Shown here: positions 26,865 through 35,584 of the stretch, in pieces
Numbering within the stretch: position 1 is the stretch's first letter
Layout: the number at the start of each line of letters is the position of its first letter
Assembly (NCBI RefSeq): GCF_003058265.1
Contig: NZ_QBUK01000004.1
Span: forward strand, 284,084 to 348,083
Reading direction: 5' to 3'
Length of the DNA: 64,000 bases
From: Flagellimonas amoyensis
Lineage (GTDB): Bacteria > Bacteroidota > Bacteroidia > Flavobacteriales > Flavobacteriaceae
The notes under the pieces: model-generated
What the model was told of the DNA's origin: nothing
Database searches by the model: none
Seen by the model: the letters and a program-made list of their open reading frames with translations, nothing else
Translations under genes and position numbers: made by a program

Positions 26865-28487
26865 TCAGGCCAACATGGTCACTGGGTTTTCCAAATAGGC
26901 TCTCAATGTCTGCAGGAACTGTGCCCCTACTGCACCATCCACTGTCCTGTGATCACAGGCCAAGGTCACCTTCATGGTATTGCCCACGACGATCTGTCCA
27001 TTCTTGACCACGGGTTTTTCCACGATGGCCCCTACGGACAATATGGCCGAGTTGGGTTTGTTGATGATGGATGTGAACTCCTGGATACCGAACATTCCCA
27101 AGTTGGAAACCGTAAAGGTACTTCCTTCCATTTCATCGAGCTTGATCTTCTTGGCCCTGGCCCTTCCTGCCAAATCCTTTACAGCTGCACCTAGTTGGGT
27201 CAGTGTAAGTTGGTCGGCAAACTTGATCACGGGCACTACAAGACCTTCATCCACTGCCACGGCCACTCCCATATGGATGTGACCCTTGTATATGGTGGCC
27301 TCATCGGTCCAAGTGGTGTTTACTTGCGGATGCTTTTTCAATGCCATGGCACATGCCTTCAACACCATATCGTTGAAAGACACTTTGGTATCAGGCAGAT
27401 TGTTGATCTGCTCTCTTGATGCCTTGGCATTGTCCATATCCACCTCTATGGTCAAATAAAAGTGAGGTGCGGTAAATTTGGATGCGCTCAAGCTCTTGGT
27501 GATGGCCTTGCGCATTGGGGAATTTTTCACCTCCTCGAAGCTTTCCTCGCCAACTGGCAAATTGATAGGCGCCACTGGAGCCGCTTTTTCCGCTGTCTTT
27601 TCGACAGCTGGTGAAGTGGTTTGCGAAGGTGTAAAGTTCTCAATGTCCTTTTTCACGATTCGCCCATGGTCTCCACTACCTTTAACATCAGACAGGTTGA
27701 TTCCTTTTTCACTGGCAATCTTCTTCGCCAAAGGCGATGCCAAGATACGGTTGCCATCCTGTGAAGTAGTTGTGGCCTCAACAGTCTCTGTTTTTTCGGC
27801 CTTTGGTTTCTCTTCTTCTGTTTTTTCAGCTTTAGGGGCACTGCCACCACCTGCTTGGGCTTTCAATACGGCATCCACATCGGTTCCTGCTGGGCCGATG
27901 ATGGCCAAAAGCGAATCGACCGGGGCTCCTTGGCCTTCTTCGATGCCGATATACAATAAGGTACCTGAATAGAACGATTCAAATTCCATAGTGGCCTTAT
28001 CGGTCTCTATCTCAGCCAATATATCGCCTTCCTCTACTTTGTCACCCACTTTTTTCAACCAGCTGGCCACGGTCCCTTCTTCCATGGTATCGCTCAAACG
28101 GGGCATGGTCACGATTTCCACACCTTCGGGCACAGCGCTTGGCGTGCTTGCCGGAGCTTCGCTTTTTTCAGCTTTGGTCTCGGGCTCGCTTTTTGTTTCT
28201 TCTTTGGCAGGGGCTGCACCACCGTTCAATAGAGCAGAAATGTCCTCCCCTTCTTCTCCGATGATGGCCAAAAGCGAATCGACCGGGGCTCCATCTCCCT
28301 CTTCGATGCCGATATGCAGGAGTGTTCCTTGGTGAAAGGATTCAAACTCCATGGTGGCCTTATCGGTCTCTATCTCGGCCAATATATCGCCTTCCTCTAC
28401 TTTGTCCCCTACTTTTTTGAGCCATTTTGCCACGGTTCCTTCTTCCATGGTATCGCTCAATCTAGGCATGGTGATTACTTCTGCCAT
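26865..28487 (-). CDS. pdhC: Pyruvate dehydrogenase E2, dihydrolipoyl acetyltransferase with two lipoyl domains
   Basis: 540 residues. Two lipoyl domains (about 1-78 and 125-202) each carry the lipoylated lysine in ETDKATMEFES. They are joined by Ala/Pro/Glu-rich linkers and followed by an E3/E1-binding domain (ILASPLAKKIASEKG, then DVKGSGDHGRIVKKD, about 248-285). The C-terminal acetyltransferase core carries the active-site DHRTVDGAVGAQFL. The two lipoyl coding stretches are nearly identical over long runs, suggesting recent duplication or gene conversion. pdhA is 4 bp upstream; the E1 beta gene is not in the window, as in other flavobacteria. Confidence 0.96.
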   Translation of the reverse strand: MAEVITMPRLSDTMEEGTVAKWLKKVGDKVEEGDILAEIETDKATMEFESFHQGTLLHIGIEEGDGAPVDSLLAIIGEEGEDISALLNGGAAPAKEETKSEPETKAEKSEAPASTPSAVPEGVEIVTMPRLSDTMEEGTVASWLKKVGDKVEEGDILAEIETDKATMEFESFYSGTLLYIGIEEGQGAPVDSLLAIIGPAGTDVDAVLKAQAGGGSAPKAEKTEEEKPKAEKTETVEATTTSQDGNRILASPLAKKIASEKGINLSDVKGSGDHGRIVKKDIENFTPSQTTSPAVEKTAEKAAPVAPINLPVGEESFEEVKNSPMRKAITKSLSASKFTAPHFYLTIEVDMDNAKASREQINNLPDTKVSFNDMVLKACAMALKKHPQVNTTWTDEATIYKGHIHMGVAVAVDEGLVVPVIKFADQLTLTQLGAAVKDLAGRARAKKIKLDEMEGSTFTVSNLGMFGIQEFTSIINKPNSAILSVGAIVEKPVVKNGQIVVGNTMKVTLACDHRTVDGAVGAQFLQTLRAYLENPVTMLA

Positions 28488-28491
28488 CTAC

Positions 28492-29490
28492 TTAAAGTTT
28501 ATGTTGTAAAAATGGATAGTCTTCCTGTTCGTACACGGTATCGTACATTTGCTCCTTTGGTGGGAAATCCGACTCTTCGGCAAACTGTTCGCACTCGCTC
28601 ACCAAATCTTTTACCCTTTTGTCTATTTTCTTGATCTCGTCTTCAGTTGCATAGCCTTTTTCCAAGATGATGTCCTTCACTTGGGTGATCGGGTCAATTT
28701 TCTTGTACTCTTCCACCTCTTCCTTGGTCCTATAGTGTTGCGCATCCGACATGGAGTGACCACGGTAACGGTACGTTTTCATTTCCAAGAAAGTGGGTCC
28801 TCCTCCGGTACGGGCCCTTTCCACGGCCTTGTCCACTTCTTTGGCCACTATGGCCGGGTCCATTCCGTCCACAGGTCCACAGGGCATTTCATAGCCCAAG
28901 CCCAGTTTCCAGATCTCGGTGGAGTGCGAGGTACGGGCCACCGATGTTCCCATGGCATATCCGTTGTTCTCGCAGATGAAGACCACGGGCAATTGCCACA
29001 ACATGGCCAAGTTGAAGGATTCGTGCAGGGAACCTTGTCTCACGGCCCCGTCGCCCATATAACAAAGAGTTACGGAATCCCTTTTGAAATACTTGTCGCC
29101 AAATGCCAATCCGGCACCTAGAGGAATCTGCCCCCCCACAATTCCGTGTCCACCATAAAAACGGTGCTCTTTGGAAAAGATGTGCATGGAGCCTCCCATC
29201 CCTTTTGAAGTACCTGTCACCTTACCATATAGTTCGGCCATCACCTTTCTGGGATCCACACCCATTCCGATAGGCTGGACGTGGTTACGGTAGGCGGTGA
29301 TCATCCTGTCCTTGGTAAGGTCCATGGCATGGAGCGATCCTGCCAGAACGGCCTCTTGACCATTGTACAGGTGCAGAAAGCCCCTGACTTTTTGCTGAAT
29401 ATATACTGCGGCCAATTTGTCCTCGAACTTCCTCCAGAACAACATGTCCTCATACCATTTTAGGTAAACTTCTTTGGTGATTTTTTTCAT
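28492..29490 (-). CDS. pdhA: Pyruvate dehydrogenase E1 component, alpha subunit
   Basis: 332 residues from the ATG at 29490 (MKKITKEVYLKWYEDML); a TTG codon precedes it directly. The thiamine diphosphate motif GDGAVRQGSLHESFNLAMLW lies near residue 150. The phosphorylation-loop equivalents (TYRYRGHSMSDAQHYR) are near 235. It decarboxylates pyruvate together with the beta subunit, which is encoded elsewhere. It forms an operon with pdhC and has a TATTTTTG promoter 41 nt upstream. The short leader contains a GC-rich mini-hairpin (CCCCGAAGGGG). Confidence 0.96.
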   Translation of the reverse strand: MKKITKEVYLKWYEDMLFWRKFEDKLAAVYIQQKVRGFLHLYNGQEAVLAGSLHAMDLTKDRMITAYRNHVQPIGMGVDPRKVMAELYGKVTGTSKGMGGSMHIFSKEHRFYGGHGIVGGQIPLGAGLAFGDKYFKRDSVTLCYMGDGAVRQGSLHESFNLAMLWQLPVVFICENNGYAMGTSVARTSHSTEIWKLGLGYEMPCGPVDGMDPAIVAKEVDKAVERARTGGGPTFLEMKTYRYRGHSMSDAQHYRTKEEVEEYKKIDPITQVKDIILEKGYATEDEIKKIDKRVKDLVSECEQFAEESDFPPKEQMYDTVYEQEDYPFLQHKL

Positions 29491-29531
29491 CAACTGTAGT
29501 ATTAATTGAAATCCCCCTTCGGGGCGAGGAG

Positions 29532-29539
29532 CAAAAATA
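29532..29539 (-). promoter_or_regulatory. TAnnTTTG promoter of pdhA-pdhC
   Basis: The minus strand reads TATTTTTG, 41 nt before the ATG. A CCCC-GAA-GGGG hairpin lies between the promoter and the start codon. Confidence 0.65.
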
Positions 29540-29571
29540 CATATATATCTCCTTTTGGAAAAAGAATTGAT

Positions 29572-30063
29572 TTAAGAATCACCCAAAAATGAGCTATTGA
29601 AGGCCAAGGGTAAAATATCGGCCAACGAACTGCATTTATAAATAGGTCCTTTCTCCCCTTTCAGCACTATGGAAATGGGTGATTTTTGCTTTTGCTCGTA
29701 CTCGATAATGGACTGTCTGCAATTGCCACATGGGGCTGCCGGAACGTCCACCTGATGGCCTTCCGAAGCTGCCGTTATGGCAATGGAAACAATGGCAACG
29801 CCCGGAAACCTTGCCCCCGCCTGAAACACGGCCACCCGCTCGGCACAGAGCCCAGAGGGATAGGAGGCGTTCTCCTGGTTGCTGCCCATGACCGTTTCCC
29901 CGTTTTCCAACAGAACGGCCGCACCTACCTTGAATCGCGAATAGGGTGCATAGGCACTTTCCCTTGCCTGCACTGCGGCGCTTAACAATTTTTGCTCCTT
30001 TTGTGACAACTCATCTTCATGCTGAAAAATGAGCAGGTCAAAGCCAATCCTTTTTTTCTCCAT
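29572..30063 (-). CDS. cdd: Cytidine deaminase
   Basis: 163 residues, somewhat longer than the 130-residue tetrameric type because of an N-terminal extension (MEKKRIGFDLLIFQHEDEL). Zinc ligands and the catalytic Glu are visible: CAERVAVFQA near residue 92 and APCGNCRQ near 130. It deaminates cytidine and deoxycytidine for pyrimidine salvage. It lies between porV and pdhA on the same strand and has its own TATTTTTG promoter past the porV terminator. The porV-cdd-pdhA-pdhC order is conserved in flavobacteria, as far as I recall. Confidence 0.93.
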   Translation of the reverse strand: MEKKRIGFDLLIFQHEDELSQKEQKLLSAAVQARESAYAPYSRFKVGAAVLLENGETVMGSNQENASYPSGLCAERVAVFQAGARFPGVAIVSIAITAASEGHQVDVPAAPCGNCRQSIIEYEQKQKSPISIVLKGEKGPIYKCSSLADILPLAFNSSFLGDS

Positions 30064-30082
30064 TCAAGTTTTAGGTGTATCC

Positions 30083-30090
30083 CAAAAATA
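30083..30090 (-). promoter_or_regulatory. TAnnTTTG promoter of cdd
   Basis: The minus strand reads TATTTTTG, 19 nt before the cdd start. It immediately follows the porV terminator hairpin. Confidence 0.65.
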
Positions 30091-30092
30091 AG

Positions 30093-30120
30093 AAAACCCA
30101 TCCACGGGGATAGGTTTTTT
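30093..30120 (-). terminator. Intrinsic terminator of porV
   Basis: The arms AACCTATCC and GGATGGGTT pair fully (one G-T), loop CCGT, followed on the minus strand by TTTTCTTATTTTT. It lies 23 bp past the porV stop. Confidence 0.8.
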
Positions 30121-30143
30121 GGTCAATATTATATGTTACCCGA

Positions 30144-31295
30144 TCAGTCGTTGAAAAATTCCTCCCCAAAATTGAAGGTCAACGAAAAACGTAGGGTATT
30201 CTCCAAAGGGTTTCTGACCTGTGAGGTGGAAAATAGATAGGAAAGGTCTATTTGGGCAGTTTTGTACTTGAACCCTGCTCCCAAAGTGAAGAACTTTCTA
30301 GATCCTTTTTCCTCGCTCTCGTTAAAATAACCACCTCTCAACATGAAGGCTTCCCTGAACCGGTACTCGGCACCGAGGGCCCAAGTAACCTCTTTGAGCT
30401 CTTCGCTGAAACCGTCAGGGGCATCACCAAAAGATTCAAATATTCCATTAAAGAAACCTATGCTCTGGTATTGGTCGTTGTCCTCCGTATCGATATCCCC
30501 GTCCCCATCAAAATCCCGAGGGGTGGGCACCAACAATTTGTTGAACTCTGAATTGAGGGACAAAATATTGTCTTGGTCAAAGATAAAATCGAACCCTGCG
30601 CCAAACTTAAGGTTGGTGGGCAAAAAGTTTTGTTGGCCGCCTTCATCATATTGCAACGAACCTCCAATGTTGGAAATATTGAATCCCAATCTCCATCGTC
30701 CATTGTAATTGCTGTAGGCAATCTCGGGAGATCTGTAGAATCCGGCAACATCCACGGCAAAGGCGTTGGCCGCCTGTGAATCTTGGGTCCCGTCCTGGAA
30801 CCTTAGATTGGAACTGATGAACCTTCCCACTACGGCCATGGAAAAACTCTGGCTCAATTTTAAGGAGTAGGACCCATCCAAAGCAAATTCATTGGGTTTC
30901 ACCAAAGTTGCCTCTTGCTCAATGGTTTGACGAAGTTCTATATCCCCGAGACCGAAATAGCGCAGTCCGAAGGCAAAGGCACTTCTATCATTGAGCTTGT
31001 TGTAATAGTTGGCACTCAGCAGGGACACATCGTTCACAATGGTCTCCAAATAAGGGGTATAGCTCACCCCAACTCCAGATTTCTGGGTCGCAAAGGCATA
31101 TTTGGCCGGGTTCCATTGCTGTGAATACGCATCAAAAGAAGTGGCAACACCCATATCCCCCATTCCAGATGCCCTGGCATCTGCGGCTATGGTCAAAAAA
31201 GGGACTGCCGTTGTGATCGCTCTTTCTTGCTGAGCACTTGTCTGTTCGGGTAAGGCTACAGTAAGAAGGACTGCCAATATCAGTAACTTTTTCAT
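30144..31295 (-). CDS. porV: Type IX secretion system outer-membrane protein PorV
   Basis: 383 residues from the ATG at 31295 (MKKLLILAVLLTVALPEQTS, then AQ, a signal peptide); an upstream in-frame ATG would add 12 unlikely residues. The mature N-terminus RAITTAVPFLTIAADARASG and GDMGVATSFDAYSQQWNPAKYAFA are characteristic of PorV/LptO. The rest is a beta-barrel pattern ending in FNFGEEF. PorV shuttles sorting-domain cargo from the T9SS pore to the surface attachment machinery. gldJ is divergent, as in other flavobacteria, but the sortase gene porU, normally between them, is absent here. Confidence 0.95.
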   Translation of the reverse strand: MKKLLILAVLLTVALPEQTSAQQERAITTAVPFLTIAADARASGMGDMGVATSFDAYSQQWNPAKYAFATQKSGVGVSYTPYLETIVNDVSLLSANYYNKLNDRSAFAFGLRYFGLGDIELRQTIEQEATLVKPNEFALDGSYSLKLSQSFSMAVVGRFISSNLRFQDGTQDSQAANAFAVDVAGFYRSPEIAYSNYNGRWRLGFNISNIGGSLQYDEGGQQNFLPTNLKFGAGFDFIFDQDNILSLNSEFNKLLVPTPRDFDGDGDIDTEDNDQYQSIGFFNGIFESFGDAPDGFSEELKEVTWALGAEYRFREAFMLRGGYFNESEEKGSRKFFTLGAGFKYKTAQIDLSYLFSTSQVRNPLENTLRFSLTFNFGEEFFND

Positions 31296-31671
31296 TCTAT
31301 GATTTAAGCGTTTAGTAAAGTTAGGCTCCAAAAAAGCTTTGGATACATTACAACATAAACGGTGTTTTGCTCAAATTCTTGTAATGGAGTGTATTTTTTT
31401 TAATGCATTAATAGGTAAAGACATATTCACACCTCCGCCCTTAATTTCCATGGAACCGTTAAAAGCCGAACAGTCAATACTATTTCACATCCATTTGCGT
31501 TACAAATGTATAGCAAATGTTGGCGACGACATTGTGTCAATTATTTGACGAGCACAAAATATAATGGCAAAAACATCGTTCTAATGCCATCGAAAGGATT
31601 AAATAAGATCAAAACAAGTTGAATTGACTGGGGCGGAAACCCCAAGTTTTTTAAGTACTCAAGCCCAAATT
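31296..31671. other. 376-bp divergent intergenic region porV/gldJ
   Basis: No coding capacity and no porU remnant is visible. On the minus strand a TACATTTG motif (31503-31510) could serve porV with a leader of about 200 nt. No full-match TAnnTTTG is seen on the plus strand for gldJ. The gldJ side ends with a terminator-like hairpin at 31627-31652. Confidence 0.6.
31627..31652 (+). promoter_or_regulatory. Terminator-like hairpin in the gldJ leader
   Basis: ACTGGGG and CCCCAAGT form a stem with one bulged A around the loop CGGAAA, followed at once by six T. It ends 19 nt before the gldJ ATG. No gene lies upstream on this strand for more than 1 kb, so an ordinary gene-end terminator has nothing to end. 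An attenuator or a 5' RNA-stabilising structure is more likely. Confidence 0.55.
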
Positions 31672-33324
31672 ATGAAAAAACACCTTATTAAAGTTGTACT
31701 TTCTTGCACCGTTGTTATGGGAAGTTTTTCCAGTTGTAAAAACTCCTCATCTTCCAAGGATGTTTCCAGAGCCACAGGGTGGAAAATAAATGCCAAAGAA
31801 GGCGGATTCCAATACAATTCGGACTTCAAGGAGCAGGAGACGCCTCCAGGAACTGTTTTCGTTGAGGGCGGAACCTTTACCAAAGGCCAGGTCCAGGATG
31901 ACGTCATGCACGATTGGAACAACACACCTACGCAACAGCACGTGCAGTCCTTCTATATGGACGAGACCGAGGTAACCAATGTCATGTATCTGGAGTATTT
32001 GGATTACCTTAAGGCAGTCTACCCTCCTGACAACCCCAACTACGCAAACATTTATACCGGTGCCCTACCCGATACTTTGGTATGGAGAAACCGATTGGGC
32101 TTTAACGAGACCATGACCAACAACTACCTTAGGCACCCCGCCTATGCCGAGTATCCCGTAGTCGGTGTAAACTGGGTACAGGCCTCGCAGTATGCCGAGT
32201 GGAGAACGGACAGGGTCAACGAAGTGATGTTGGAAAGGGAAGGCTATTTGGCCGAAGACGCCAAATACAAAGTATTGAACGGCGATGTTACCGGAACTTT
32301 CAGCACCGAAGCCTACCTGAACAACCCAGAATCCGTTTATGGAGGACAGATAGATTCCCTTCAAGGAAAACAAAAGCGTGATTCCATCAATGCATTTGCG
32401 AAAAGGAGCAGTGGTGTCATCATGCCGGAATACAGGCTCCCAACCGAGACCGAATGGGAATATGCCGCACAAGCCCTTGTGGGTACCCGGGAGTACAACA
32501 ACTACCGCGGTAGAAAAAAATATCCTTGGGAAGGTGACTATACCCGTAATGGACAACGTGTAGGACGTGGCGATCAATTGGCCAACTTCAAACAAGGTAA
32601 AGGTGATTACGGCGGTATTGCCGGATGGTCCGACGACGGTGCCGATATCACCGCACAAGTGAAATCATACAAGCCCAACGATTTTGGTCTATATGATATG
32701 GCCGGAAACGTGAGTGAGTGGGTTGCCGACGTATATCGCCCCATCGTGGATGACGAAATCAGCGATTTCAACTACTACAGAGGTAACGTATTCATGAAAA
32801 AGGCCATTGGAGAAGATGGCAAAGTGGAAATCCTACAGGACAAGATCGTGTATGACACATTGCCCAATGGAAAAATTGTGGCCATCAACCTGCCCGGCGA
32901 GATCAAAGAAGTTCCCGTTGGCGAGGAAGAAACCTACCTAAGGACCAACTTTGACAAAAGTGACAACCGTGGGTACAGGGACGGTGACCCAGGATCATCA
33001 AGGTTCTTTGAGAAGTTCAGCGATGATGCCGACAACAGAAAAATGTACGACTCACCTCAGTTCAATGCTGAACGTGATTCCACAGGAAAACTGGTTCGCC
33101 AGTACGATACTTCCAACTACAGGACCTCATTGATCAACGATGAAGTACGCGTGTACAAAGGAGGTTCTTGGAGGGATAGGGCCTTCTGGCTAGATCCCGC
33201 CCAACGCAGGTACCTGCCCCAATACATGGCAACCGACGATATTGGTTTCCGATGTGCCATGTCAAGGGTTGGATCCAAGTCCAAGACCAACAACAAAACG
33301 GTCAGACATAAAAAAGCCAAATAA
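31672..33324 (+). CDS. gldJ: Gliding motility lipoprotein GldJ
   Basis: 550 residues from the ATG at 31672, where a lipoprotein signal begins (MKKHLIKVVLSCTVVMGSFS, then SCK). The bulk is a formylglycine-generating-enzyme-like (SUMF1) fold: PGTVFVEGGTFTKG near residue 60, DETEVTNVMYLEYL, YPVVGVNWVQASQYAEWR, RLPTETEWEYAA, DMAGNVSEWVADVY and YKGGSWRDRAFWLDP. GldJ is needed for gliding and stabilises GldK, so T9SS function depends on it (known in Flavobacterium). It is divergent from porV and ends in a strong terminator before murF. The leader hairpin suggests regulation after initiation. Confidence 0.95.
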   Translation: MKKHLIKVVLSCTVVMGSFSSCKNSSSSKDVSRATGWKINAKEGGFQYNSDFKEQETPPGTVFVEGGTFTKGQVQDDVMHDWNNTPTQQHVQSFYMDETEVTNVMYLEYLDYLKAVYPPDNPNYANIYTGALPDTLVWRNRLGFNETMTNNYLRHPAYAEYPVVGVNWVQASQYAEWRTDRVNEVMLEREGYLAEDAKYKVLNGDVTGTFSTEAYLNNPESVYGGQIDSLQGKQKRDSINAFAKRSSGVIMPEYRLPTETEWEYAAQALVGTREYNNYRGRKKYPWEGDYTRNGQRVGRGDQLANFKQGKGDYGGIAGWSDDGADITAQVKSYKPNDFGLYDMAGNVSEWVADVYRPIVDDEISDFNYYRGNVFMKKAIGEDGKVEILQDKIVYDTLPNGKIVAINLPGEIKEVPVGEEETYLRTNFDKSDNRGYRDGDPGSSRFFEKFSDDADNRKMYDSPQFNAERDSTGKLVRQYDTSNYRTSLINDEVRVYKGGSWRDRAFWLDPAQRRYLPQYMATDDIGFRCAMSRVGSKSKTNNKTVRHKKAK

Positions 33325-33345
33325 GCATATACCCTAAAGTATTTT

Positions 33346-33378
33346 AAAAAAGCCCCGATCAAACATCGGGGCTTTTTT
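33346..33378 (+). terminator. Intrinsic terminator of gldJ
   Basis: A 14-bp perfect stem (AAAAAAGCCCCGAT with ATCGGGGCTTTTTT) around a CAAAC loop, ending in six T, 21 bp past the gldJ stop and 13 bp before murF. Confidence 0.92.
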
Positions 33379-33391
33379 CTATCTTCGGTCC

Positions 33392-34666
33392 ATGACTTTG
33401 GAACAGCTTCACGCTCTTTTCTTAGAGCACCCCACTATATGTACGGACACTAGGAAAATTACTCCCGGATGCCTTTTTTTCGCTTTAAAGGGCCCTAATT
33501 TCAACGGTAATGCCTTTGCCAAAGATGCCCTGGAAAAAGGTGCGGCCTATGCCATCATCGATGAGGAAGAACATAAGACTTCAGATCGGTCGGTGCTGTG
33601 CGAAGATGTCCTGAAAACCCTTCAAGACCTCGCCACATACCATAGGAACCAATGCAAAGCCAAAGTGGTTTCCCTTACCGGCAGCAACGGCAAAACAACC
33701 ACCAAAGAGCTCATCCATGCCGTGATTTCCCAAAAGTACAGGACCATTGCCACCAAGGGCAATCTCAACAACCACATCGGCGTGCCGCTCACCCTGTTGT
33801 CCATAAAGGAAGATACCGAGATGGCCATTGTGGAGATGGGTGCCAATCATATGGGTGAAATTGCCCAACTGAGCAAAATTGCCCAGCCCGATTTTGGGTA
33901 CATCACCAATTTTGGAAAGGCACATTTGGAAGGTTTTGGCAGTTTGGAAGGGGTCATCAAGGGAAAAAGTGAACTGTACGATTATTTGATGGCCCACGAC
34001 AAGTTTGTTTTTATGAATGCCGACGATACGGTCCAGCAAGAAAAATTGGCCCCTTACCTCAAAAAAATCGGGTTCAGCACAACGGACCACCAATTCTACA
34101 ACATTACATTCAAGGGGGCCAATCCCTATGTGGTGCTCGAAGCCGAAGGAATGGAGATCAAGACACAGCTTATCGGGAAATACAATTTCCCCAATTGTTG
34201 TGCCGCCATATTGATGGGAAAATATTTCAATGTTCCCTTGGATGACATCAAAACGGCGATAGCATCATACCAACCCCAGAACAACCGTTCGCAGATCATT
34301 TCCAAAAACGGCCACGAAATTGTATTGGACGCCTACAACGCCAACCCTACCAGTATGAAAGCCGCCCTGGAAAACTTCAGTTTGATGGACGCCACGAACA
34401 AAATCCTCATCATAGGGGACATGTTCGAACTGGGCGAAACCGCTGCAGAGGAACACCAAGTTTTGGCCGACCTGACCCAGAAATTGGGATTTGACAACGT
34501 GCTACTTGTGGGGGAAAACTTTTTCAGGACCCGGACCTCGGCCCCAAAGTTCAAAACCTTTGAAGACCTCAAGGAACATATGCTGAAAAATCCGGTGGAA
34601 AAAGGAACTTTCCTTATCAAAGGCTCCCGTGGCATGGCCTTGGAGCGGGTGTTGGATTTGCTGTAA
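33392..34666 (+). CDS. murF: UDP-N-acetylmuramoyl-tripeptide--D-alanyl-D-alanine ligase MurF
   Basis: 424 residues, normal for MurF in Bacteroidota. It adds D-Ala-D-Ala to the UDP-MurNAc-tripeptide, the last cytoplasmic peptide step of peptidoglycan synthesis. The substrate-binding N-domain (DTRKITPGCLFFALKGPNFN, about 20-39) is followed by the P-loop SLTGSNGKTTTKE (about 93-105), MAIVEMGANHMGEIA, KGNLNNHIGVPLT and the C-terminal VLDAYNANPTSMKAAL. It begins 13 bp after the gldJ terminator. A promoter-like TATCTTCG (33380-33387, one mismatch) ends 4 nt before the ATG, hinting at a very short or absent leader. Confidence 0.96.
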   Translation: MTLEQLHALFLEHPTICTDTRKITPGCLFFALKGPNFNGNAFAKDALEKGAAYAIIDEEEHKTSDRSVLCEDVLKTLQDLATYHRNQCKAKVVSLTGSNGKTTTKELIHAVISQKYRTIATKGNLNNHIGVPLTLLSIKEDTEMAIVEMGANHMGEIAQLSKIAQPDFGYITNFGKAHLEGFGSLEGVIKGKSELYDYLMAHDKFVFMNADDTVQQEKLAPYLKKIGFSTTDHQFYNITFKGANPYVVLEAEGMEIKTQLIGKYNFPNCCAAILMGKYFNVPLDDIKTAIASYQPQNNRSQIISKNGHEIVLDAYNANPTSMKAALENFSLMDATNKILIIGDMFELGETAAEEHQVLADLTQKLGFDNVLLVGENFFRTRTSAPKFKTFEDLKEHMLKNPVEKGTFLIKGSRGMALERVLDLL

Positions 34667-34697
34667 ATCCAACACTTTAGACAAAATTATTTCCTCT

Positions 34698-35189
34698 TTA
34701 AAAGTTGACTTTATAATTGCGAAATAGTTCTATTCCCTTTTCAATTAATTCAGTGCGCCATTTTCTTTTGCTTTTACTTTTAGACTTATTGATAGCCTTT
34801 CCTTCTTTTATATAGACCCTAATTAAATTCTCATCAAGAAATAATTCATTATTCATTTCTTCGACATAGATTAAATCACCATCCTTATAATAGAAATTAC
34901 CTTCTGATTTAATTTCACCATTATTATGGTGAGAATACTTAATTCTCACTAGTTCACCACTATCTTTATAAATATAGTAGCAATATTCAAAACCAGCTTT
35001 GCCGTTACCCAGAACACCAACATAATCAATAGTTGAATTAAAACAATCGGGCTTCAATGCCGAATCAAGTCGGATGTTCCCCTGATAGTTCACTATATCT
35101 CTAATATTGTCAATCGGTCGAACATATGAAGCACATGCACCCAAAAAAAGAAATGCCAATAGTATAAATATGGTATTTATTGATTTCAA
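34698..35189 (-). CDS. Hypothetical AT-rich lipoprotein
   Basis: 163 residues with a lipoprotein signal (MKSINTIFILLAFLFLGACAS). The body is rich in Tyr, Asn, Lys and Ile, with SGELVRIKYSHHNNGEIKSE and EGNFYYKDGDLIYVEEMN suggesting a MORN-like or beta-hairpin toxin/antitoxin-type repeat pattern, and it ends in a basic SKSKSKRKWR tail. I do not recognise the family. Codon use is markedly more AT-rich than the neighbouring murF and queD genes, as is typical of acquired DNA. It lies 27 bp downstream of the XRE regulator on the same strand and may be in one operon with it. Confidence 0.7.
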   Translation of the reverse strand: MKSINTIFILLAFLFLGACASYVRPIDNIRDIVNYQGNIRLDSALKPDCFNSTIDYVGVLGNGKAGFEYCYYIYKDSGELVRIKYSHHNNGEIKSEGNFYYKDGDLIYVEEMNNELFLDENLIRVYIKEGKAINKSKSKSKRKWRTELIEKGIELFRNYKVNF

Positions 35190-35216
35190 AATAACACCTT
35201 ATCGTTTATTTAAACT

Positions 35217-35423
35217 TTATTTGGTCGAGACCAAAAGCTCCCGTACATCCACACCCAATGCATTGGCAATCTGAAACAAGGTTTCAACCCTTGGCTGCAT
35301 ATCATTCCGGCACCATTTTGAAATTGTAGTTCGATTCATATTCAATTCATCCGCCAACCAATTATTGGTTTTTCCTTTTTCAGCCAAAACTGCTTTAATA
35401 CGATTGAATACTTCTTTTTCCAT
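35217..35423 (-). CDS. XRE-family helix-turn-helix regulator
   Basis: 68 residues forming a single Cro/C1-type HTH: VFNRIKAVLAEKGKTNNWLA, then DELNMNRTTISKWCRNDMQP and VETLFQIANALGVDVRELL. The helix 2-turn-helix 3 region is at about 22-42. There is no ligand or dimerisation domain, so it resembles the small regulators of mobile elements and toxin-antitoxin pairs. A TATTTTTG promoter lies 19 nt upstream. The neighbouring AT-rich lipoprotein gene may be its target or partner; that is inference. Confidence 0.88.
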   Translation of the reverse strand: MEKEVFNRIKAVLAEKGKTNNWLADELNMNRTTISKWCRNDMQPRVETLFQIANALGVDVRELLVSTK

Positions 35424-35442
35424 ATGGGACGGTGTTTCATCT

Positions 35443-35450
35443 CAAAAATA
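35443..35450 (-). promoter_or_regulatory. TAnnTTTG promoter of the XRE regulator gene
   Basis: The minus strand reads TATTTTTG, a full match, 19 nt before the start at 35423. Confidence 0.65.
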
Positions 35451-35584
35451 GCCACTTGGACCCACATGAAATTCACTTAATTTTATGCTTTATTATATTC
35501 ATTAAAATATTTTAAATATCTTTATATTGCTTTTAAAGATTCATTTTAGCACTTTAAAGTATTTTTTGAATATAAACGTTCACT

